Positions 57,164-64,000 of a stretch of 64,000 nucleotides of DNA are shown piece after piece (positions within the stretch are counted from its first letter, which is position 1; each line of letters opens with the position of its first letter). The notes below the pieces were generated by a model. That model did no database searches and had not been told where the DNA came from. It worked only from the letters and a program-made list of their open reading frames with translations. This stretch comes from Haplosporangium gracile (taxonomy: Eukaryota; Mortierellomycota; Mortierellomycetes; Mortierellales; Mortierellaceae): contig JAAAUF010000044.1 of NCBI GenBank assembly GCA_015499985.1, positions 1 to 64,000 of the forward strand, read 5' to 3'. The translations under genes were made by a program, and so were the position numbers.

Positions 57164-58888
57164 ATGGACAACAATGACAAACCAACAGTACTAATTGTAG
57201 GCACAGGTTAGGGAGGCCTCATGCTTGGTGCCCTGCTCGAAAAGTCTGGTGTGCCATATACCATATTCGAACATGCCTCCACTGTCAAGCCACTAGGTAT
57301 GCTCCTGGTGGCAGTCAAATTATGATAATCAGTCAAGTTTATGTCATTGTATGAAGGTAGTTGCTCATTACTTTGATCTATTTGTGCAAAATAAGCTCGG
57401 CTTTGAATATCGGTCCAGCGTTTCTCCCGGTGTCCCAACAGCTGGGCGTCTATGAGGAGTTCCTTACCATCAGGACGTATCTGAAGCACGCCTTGGGCTT
57501 TACAGAGTTGTTAGAGCTTCTCGATCCTGGTGACCATTGGCTTGTTAAAGAATTGTAAATTTCTCTGCCTGTGTGTGCGCCTTTCACTTTCTCTCTGACA
57601 TGTGTGACCATGCGCTTGGAGTTGTACTATTCGACTGACTAACGACACGATCTCTTTTCGTTTTCTTAGAGCACAGGGTACGCAAACTACATTGTTGCTC
57701 GCCCTCAGCTCTATGACCTCATTTCCAGACATTATCCAGCTAGGGCAGACAAGCCATGTCTGTCTGTGTAATCAATCTTCATTGGTTGCACTCGAGAAAC
57801 TAAACTAAGAAAAATATAAAAATGAACCTGCTCGATCTCTGCACACTATCTTTCTGACCGAGCACTAAAGAAAGAAAAAACAAAAGAAAAACTAAAATAA
57901 AGGGAGGGTTGGGAGGGCACAGACATGGCTCGTCTGCTCGGATAATGGACGTAAGACTTCCTACGTCGTCTTCGTAACCCAGATACGCTCTAACAAGATC
58001 CATTTCGGCTACACCGTGTTCTCAACGTTACCGAGAAAAATGAAAAGGTTTTGATCTCAAAGGTGATGCTGGAAGAGAAGGTCTTCATGACTTGGCATTC
58101 TGGGGGTGTTGTCTTGTTGGGCGATGGTATGCTCAATACTTTGTCATTTTCGTGTTACCTTTCTGGGCCTTTGCGATTTATCTTTGGATGAGTAGAACTC
58201 TCGATCTAAATATCTTTCCTTATCACTTTGTTTCTCATCTAGCGTGCCACAAAATGAATCCTACTAGGGGCCAAGATATATCATTTTCATATCTCTCCCT
58301 CAACGCGAATCCTGGACACACGATACTCCTCGAGAATGGCACTAAATGATTCATTTATTCTATTCATCCCTCCTACTTTCTCTCATCCGTAAAGCCTCAC
58401 AGGTGCAGTGACCGCAATGCACGACGCGATCACCCTCACCAACCTACTATATGCAATGCCCACCAGAACTCCCCAGGATCTCACAACGTTCTTTGAAGAA
58501 TACCAAGCCGAGAGACACCCAGCTATGACAGAGGCCTCCAAGAGCATTCAGCTGATGAGCAAGTTCATGGAGAAGGGAATCATTGGTGCAACTATCCTCT
58601 TCATCGTTAACCATATACCTTTCTGGTTGTGAAAGCTCATGGTGCGCCCTCCTTTTTTTTTCGAGACTGTCCTTTGTTTTTGCTGAGTTTTCAACGTGAG
58701 TCTTAGCTGACTAACGACCTTCCTTTTGTGCATTTGTTTTCATTGAAGTTGGCCAAGACAATTCGTTGCCGTCCTCAAATTTGGTACCTGGAGCCCATTG
58801 CACTTTCTGGCAGTATTGTTCGCATCGTCTCGCCTAGTGAACAGAAGGCGCAATCTGTGTTTGAGAAACAACAGAAGCATGTATAGTG
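57164..58888 (+). pseudogene. FAD monooxygenase pseudogene, copy E
   Basis: It follows the exon plan of copies C and D but is clearly dead. Exon 1 (from ATG 57164) has TAG at 57209-57211, inside the GxGxxG motif. The exon 2 acceptor reads ATAAGCTCG where relatives have ATAGG, so the AG is lost or moved one base. Exon 3 is cut after about 25 codons, about 240 bp of unrelated DNA follows, then a frameshifted KIHFG block (near 57,995). Exon 4 survives only as its end (LISKVMLEEKVF, 58052-58127). The exon 5 remnant at about 58243 has lost its donor. Exon 6 (58403-58647) has TGA at 58630-58632 for a conserved Trp codon. Exon 7 begins near 58749. Confidence 0.92.
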
Positions 58889-59525
58889 AATTACTACAAC
58901 CTGTTGCTTGCCTTCGCTCAATAGGAAAAGAGATGTGCACGATAATAAAAGGGCGAATGTGCAAGGTACACGCCAGGCGTGGATAATTGAAAAATATCTT
59001 GCGTTGTATTCACATAAACCTGCAGTAGTTCATCAAAAAGTGCGATAAGGGCGCTGTGTGATGCATGTGAACCTTGTAAACCTTGTACCTTTTTTTCGCA
59101 ATCAACTGGTGATCGCTGATTGATTGGAACTCAATCTGATTGTTGCCCAATGCCACTGGCACGGCCAAGTGCAACGGCCAGGATGAGAAAAAAAAGTGCT
59201 TTCAAAATAAAAGACACATTTTTCCCACAGCGCTACCCTAGAAGGACAAAGGAAGATAAAAGCAGTAGGAGGAGAGTCAGTTCACATTTCATTTCTCCTT
59301 GTTAATTATTCTTTTTACTTCTCTGTCGGCACATACAAACTCGGGTATGGTACGCTCCAAAAGTCCGAGGGCCAATACTTAGGGTCATGCCCCAACGGCG
59401 AGTATGACATAACTGACGTTCAAGTTTGAGATGGAAAAAAAAGGAGATTAGCGTTGGTCTGTCGGCTCGTTGTTTATCTTTCGCTATCACACATTGAAAA
59501 TAGAGATGAAAAAAAAAGCTCAACC
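58889..59525. other. Intergenic between copies E and F
   Basis: No gene seen. The expected leader of copy F lies further on (59580-59732) and has become part of its open frame. Confidence 0.55.
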
Positions 59526-61852
59526 ATGGACAACGTCGCACAAAGTGTGGGAAGAATAAGAGGAAAGATAATGGACTCACCTTGCCATATTCCTCCTCCT
59601 CCTCTTCTTTTTTTTTTCTTTGTCCTCATCATCTTCATTCCTAATCTACCCTTCATCGCTTTCATTCATTCATTTTCCTCTTTCATTCCTCAGCATCCAT
59701 TTTCAGCAACCTTGTCCACATCAGCACGAGTCATATCAACGAACAGCAAGCCAAGAGTTCTTATTGTGGGCGGAGGTCTAGGTGGCCTTATGCTTGGCGG
59801 TCTTTTGGAGAGGAGCGGGGTTCCATACACCATTTTTGAGCGCGTCGCCAAAGCTAAACCCGTCGGTACGACCCACTGTTCAGATAACCATATTACATCC
59901 AGACAATCATCGACACTCGCTCCTCCACACACTAAATCTAACGACTCTCCCTTCTTATTTTTTTTTCTTGTTGTAAATAGGCGCAGGGATGCTGATTGGT
60001 CCCGGTCTTCTTTCCACCTTTCAGCAGCTGGGGATCTATGAAGAGTTTCTTGCCATTGGCAAAAAACTCTGTCGTACCAACACCTACAAGGAATCGCTGG
60101 AAAAGTACAGGCCCACCGACACAACACCCATTGAGGACTTGTAAGCTACACCAACCATCTTTTTTTGGTTCTTGGACTCCCGCAACAGTTTCTCATCTTA
60201 TTTGCTCACAACATGGGTTTGGAGACTAATGAGCATTCTATTTTCTATTATTGTTTGGTAGTACCGGGTACTTGCACCATGTTGTTGCTCGCCCAACGTT
60301 GTATGACCTACTTCTTAAATTGGTCCCTACCGACAAGATCCATTTCGGGAAGCGAGTTCTCAACATCACCGAAAAGGACGACATAGTTTCGGTGCACACG
60401 TCTGACAACGGTGTATACGAGAGAGACATTGTCGTCGGCGCGGACGGTGCCTACAGTGCGGTTCGTCAACGCTTGTACGCGAAATTGAAGTCCGAGGGCA
60501 CTTTACCCCCTGAGGACTATGACGAGCTTCCCTTCAGTTGCACATGCTTGATCGGTCAGACAAGACCGTTGGATCCAGAAGAGTTTCCTATTGTTAATGT
60601 CCCGGATTCGCAGTTCTTCACTGTTCATGGCCACTACAAACCGTTCACTTTAAGTTACGTATGTATATACAAATCGTGAAGACATCACGATGTGGCAGAG
60701 ATAGAAAAACTTGGCCTCATATGATGCATTTGCCTCTTTTCTTCCTTGCTTCCTAGTGGAGTGTGCTCTCTACGTCCCAGCGTACATTATGCTGGTTTGT
60801 AACCAATCAGTTGGATAAACAAACAGGCAAGGAAGCCGCTCAGCAACGATTCAGAAACAATGAGAACTCTTGCTGGGGAGGCATTCCGACGCAATCGATG
60901 TGCGACGAGACACGGGATTTTGTTCTGGAACTCAACGACGGAAAGAAACGAACCATGGGCGACCTTTATGACTTGACACCCAAGGAGTTCATCTCTAAGG
61001 TTATGTTCGAGGAGAAGGTGTTCAAAACCTGGTATTACCGTCGCTACGTCCTGATCGGCGATGGTATGTTTTCTCTTGGCTGCTGCGTTTCATTCTTTCG
61101 ACCTTCTCATTTCGTCGGGAGCAATTAAAGTAATAACTATTTATTTTTCTGTGCACATTCTTTTATAGCATGTCACAAACTGCACCCAGCTGGGGGGCAT
61201 GGTAATGCATCTGTTGATTTACCTTCTCGTCGTTATGAATTGTATAGCGGTATACTCGGCACGTTGTTAAATACGACCTTGTTTCCTTCCCTTCCTCCTT
61301 CTACTTTACACAGGCGCAATTGCAGCGATGCACGACGCCATGGCGCTTGCCAATCTCATCTACGCCATGCCAACCAGGACATCAGAGAATATCGCCAGGA
61401 TATTTGAGGAATATAAAAGTGAACGTTATCCTGCGGCGGTGGACTGTTACAAGAACAGCAAGATGATGGGAAAACTCATCGACAGTGGGTTCGCGGGCAC
61501 CTTTGCGCTCTTTCTTATGACCAAAATATCCCAATGGATATGGAGGCTCGTGGTACGTATTTTTACATGTTCTTCTGGCTATTTTTTTTTGTCATACGTT
61601 TCATGAGAGGATGGAGATAGACCGCTGCAATGACACGATACACTAACAGCCTACCTTTTGTTCATTGTGTATCGTTTGATTCCTTCACAAAAGTTGGCCC
61701 AGACGTTCAAATTTCGTCCCCAGATAGGGTTCCTCGAGCCCGTTGCTGTCAAAGGTAGCGTTACGCTAGTTCCTTCACTCAGCGAGAGGAAGGCGAGGGC
61801 TGTCTTTGAGAAGCGCCAGCAGCGATCACAGCACGCTACTGTCACCGTTTAA
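59526..61852 (+). CDS. Class A FAD-dependent monooxygenase, copy F, with N-terminal extension
   Basis: Seven exons, 59526-59865, 59981-60140, 60262-60658, 60757-61063, 61169-61201, 61314-61552 and 61694-61852, give 544 aa (529 if ATG 59571 is used). The codon matching the start of copy D is ATA here (59733-59735, I-S-T-N against M-S-T-N), so the start moved to an upstream in-frame ATG. The added part includes a strongly hydrophobic stretch (residues about 27-47), a possible membrane anchor or targeting signal. GGGLGG is at residues 82-87, DG at Asp228-Gly229 and GD at Asp401. Exon 3 is nine bases longer because the usual GTAAGT donor is TTAAGT and the next GTATGT is used, which adds Leu-Ser-Tyr in frame. 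Core motifs are intact. Confidence 0.85.
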
Positions 61853-62926
61853 TTTACAACGCGAATAACTGATCGAGCTGGTGGGTTGATGGTTCTCGGT
61901 TCACTAATAATAAAGTGGTATGGCCTGTGTGTACCTATTTTTTCTTGGCGCAAGGATGTCAAGGGGCGTCTCTCTTTCTTCATTTTTGTGCTGCGAACAC
62001 GATTCTGCGAAGACCCATTGTGGAGAGCTCAACTCGTGAAGAGTCCTTATCAGTGCTGGTCCATGGTCTCTAATTGGGTTTGATTTTTGGGGTGCGATTG
62101 CAAAACAATGAGGGAACGAAAAGGACGAGGGAAGTGNNNNNNNNNNGGGGGGGGGTGAAAGGGGACCTATCGAACTTTACTTCTATTTACAAAGAGCGAA
62201 TTCCAGTATAGCTGAAAAAAAGTAAACGAAGAGTAAAGGGGTGACTTGAATGGGGGGAACAAAATGCAAGGAAAGTGCTGATGTTTCTTCCTGTTTCAAC
62301 AACTTTCATTACATTAAAGTGGCAAGCACTGTTATAGTGCCAGCACAGCACCGCCAGCATTTTCAGAATGCGCTGCGGTCTCTCTCTCTCTCTTTCTCTC
62401 TCTCTTTCCATCTTTTCTTCTCTCACTTTCTCCTTCACTCGTTCGCACTACGTTCGGCTGCAACAAAATAAAAGGCGGGTATTGGATACCAATACTTTTC
62501 AAACTTCTTTTCTCTGTTAATTTTTTAGTGACTGTTCGCGCATTCCTAACATCAATTGGCTCGTTCGAAAGATCAAGAGCCTAATTGTTGCGAGAGGTAC
62601 GCTCACTATTGTATTACAGTCGTTACGGAATTTTGTTGTGGGGCGCTTTGTGGAGCTAAATTTGTGACGGTAGTTTTGTAGCTGCAATTAACAAAAACGC
62701 CAACATTTAACAGCCGTTGTAGCTTCAAAAGAAATGAGGAGAAAGCACGGATCCTCATCAGCTGGAATTGTGTCTCTTTCTACTCGTCAGCAAAGGGATG
62801 CCCGTGTGAACAGATGCATACCCTCCCCCCTCACTTCGCTAGATGCAGGTCAACAAGACACCCTACACTGTTTTCTATTGCTGACAAAAATGTGGACTGA
62901 CGTGTTTTCCCACGCCTTTTTTATTC
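61853..62926. other. Intergenic with assembly gap, no gene seen
   Basis: AATAAA at about 61907-61912 is a likely poly(A) signal of copy F. The rest holds a 10-N gap, a CT tract near 62379-62408 and no supportable gene. Confidence 0.6.
62137..62146. other. Assembly gap (10 N)
   Basis: Ten unknown bases followed directly by a G-run. The true gap length is unknown, and the joined sides may not be adjacent in the genome. Confidence 0.98.
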
Positions 62927-63830
62927 TTACGCAAGGTTGAAGGTTCTGGCGAAATCAATGTCGAACACGCCTTGCGAAAACCTCTTGCTCATTGTCTCGG
63001 ACGCGATAGCATAAGCCTCGCTCTTGCGATATGCCGCATATTTGGGATGAGTATCGACCAAGCTCTTCAACTTGAACAACCTAGGGGCCTTCTCCTTATT
63101 CAACACATCCTTTAAGGGCCCCATGCTGATCATGTTGTCAAGCACAAAGCTCGTATAGACGTCTGCATGGGTAAACTTGTCGCCCACAAGATGTCCATTA
63201 TCGCCATTCTTGATCAACAGCTTCTCCATGACTTGGATATACTCGGACAGCTTCTTGGTCTTGAGCAACTCGAGGATCCCCACATGAGCATTATGATCCA
63301 TATGGGGAGAAGCACGGAAGATCCACAGCTTGAACAGTGACTCAGACAAGGAAAGAGCCTCGTTGTGCCGGACTTGGTCCCAGAGACTCTCAGGAAGCAT
63401 GTGGAACTTTTGGGCAATGTACTTTTCCATGGCGGCGACCTCGCCGATCTCGAGGACTTGGCCATTGGGAAACTTTTCCTTCAGGACAGGAATGGTACCG
63501 TAGGGGCACTTGGCTTTCTGCTCCGGGGACCATGCATCGAGCGGAATCATGTTGTCCTCCCAGTCGGCGCCGGCTACGCACAGCAGGGCACGAGTGGACA
63601 GGCCTTGACCATGGACCTAGTCAGTGAAAGGGAAATAGAGCGAGATGTTTGTGTGTGTGCGTATAAATGTGTGCATGTGCAAAAAAGAAAGAGGGAGCGG
63701 GCCAGGGCCGCTTATGTTTGCCAATATATACCGGAAAGTAGGTGTAGACAAACTTGCCGTCGGTGCGCGCGGCAAGGGCAGAGAGTTCCGAAGAGCTGAG
63801 GTCGGTGGAAGCAGCTGGAGTTTGGTGCAT
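62927..63830 (-). CDS. Glutathione S-transferase family protein
   Basis: On the minus strand two exons, 63830-63732 and 63616-62927 (115-nt intron, phase 0), give 262 aa. The N-terminal thioredoxin-like domain begins at FVYTYFPVHGQGLSTRALL (residues 27-45), with Tyr29 or Tyr31 as the candidate catalytic tyrosine of a sigma-like GST, and continues through CPYGTIPVL, whose cis-Pro is typical. The glutathione-contact segment, usually QS, reads EV in EIGEVAAMEKYIA, a deviation that could alter GSH binding. The helical C-domain includes GDKFTHADVY (N-capping motif). Expected role: conjugation or other glutathione-dependent chemistry in the cytosol. Confidence 0.88.
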
Positions 63831-63893
63831 GGTTGTTATGGATTGGGTGAGTTGTGTGTTGTTTTGAAGATTTGGTGTGTGCGTTTATCCTGG

Positions 63894-63901
63894 TATTTAT
63901 A
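63894..63901 (-). promoter_or_regulatory. TATA box of the GST gene
   Basis: TATAAATA on the minus strand, 64 bp before the ATG at 63830. Confidence 0.5.
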
Positions 63902-64000
63902 CCTCTTCCCGGCTTCTTTTTCCTTTCATCTCTTCTCACGCTTTTTACGCCAAGATGGCCGAGACGTCTTTACGCGCTAGACTAAACATGATCATGTTGC

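Noticed and set aside
1..64000. CRISPR array, rRNA or operon-type structure
   Set aside because: No spaced direct repeats, no rRNA-like sequence, and the split genes show that this is eukaryotic nuclear DNA.

Overview
The window reads as nuclear DNA of a filamentous early-diverging fungus, most likely Mucoromycota/Mortierellomycota. Reasons: short GT-AG introns (about 80-590 nt), long pyrimidine-rich 5' leaders, many low-complexity tracts, proteinase K-type secreted subtilisins, DHA2 efflux pumps, and a homologue of Integrator subunit 2. The species assignment is inference; no rRNA or other marker is present. All gene models were built by hand from reading frame, splice phase and paralogue comparison.

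Layout. (1) 28-1284: a decayed Tc1/mariner (DD34E) element with terminal inverted repeats, next to a possible fragment of a membrane-protein gene (to 2097). (2) 3.7-21.3 kb: a dispersed subtilisin (S8A) family in gene-poor DNA: three intact single-exon genes (3709, 13723, 20119) and one pseudogene (about 6299-7487). The first gene and the pseudogene form a sub-lineage with Gly in place of the oxyanion-hole Asn. (3) 22.2-23.8 kb: a gamma-glutamylcyclotransferase-like gene. (4) 25.7-34.0 kb: two paralogous 14-TM DHA2 transporters flanking a class A FAD monooxygenase on the opposite strand, a plausible oxidise-and-export module. (5) 34.3-47.4 kb: a housekeeping block with a small hydrophobic protein, a C1orf131/Faf1-like (DUF4602) ribosome-biogenesis factor, a PRX5-type peroxiredoxin, INTS2 (about 1223 aa) and an unrecognised 726-aa low-complexity protein. 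(6) 48.8-61.9 kb: a tandem array of five copies of the same FAD monooxygenase family: two complete (50422, 53216), one with exons 2-4 deleted but still in frame (48831), one pseudogene (57164), and one complete copy whose start codon is lost and whose frame now extends into the former leader (59526). (7) 62.1-64 kb: a 10-N assembly gap and a glutathione S-transferase gene.

How it fits together. The family-level theme is tandem duplication followed by divergence. In the FAD monooxygenases exon lengths 160, 33 and, mostly, 388 and 239 nt are kept to the base, so each later change stands out: exon loss between same-phase introns, a moved splice donor, a moved start, a lost acceptor. Monooxygenase, DHA2 pumps, GST and peroxiredoxin suggest xenobiotic or specialised-metabolite oxidation and efflux, but no substrate can be read from the sequence. 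The INTS2 homologue points to an Integrator complex, which the widely studied Dikarya lack.
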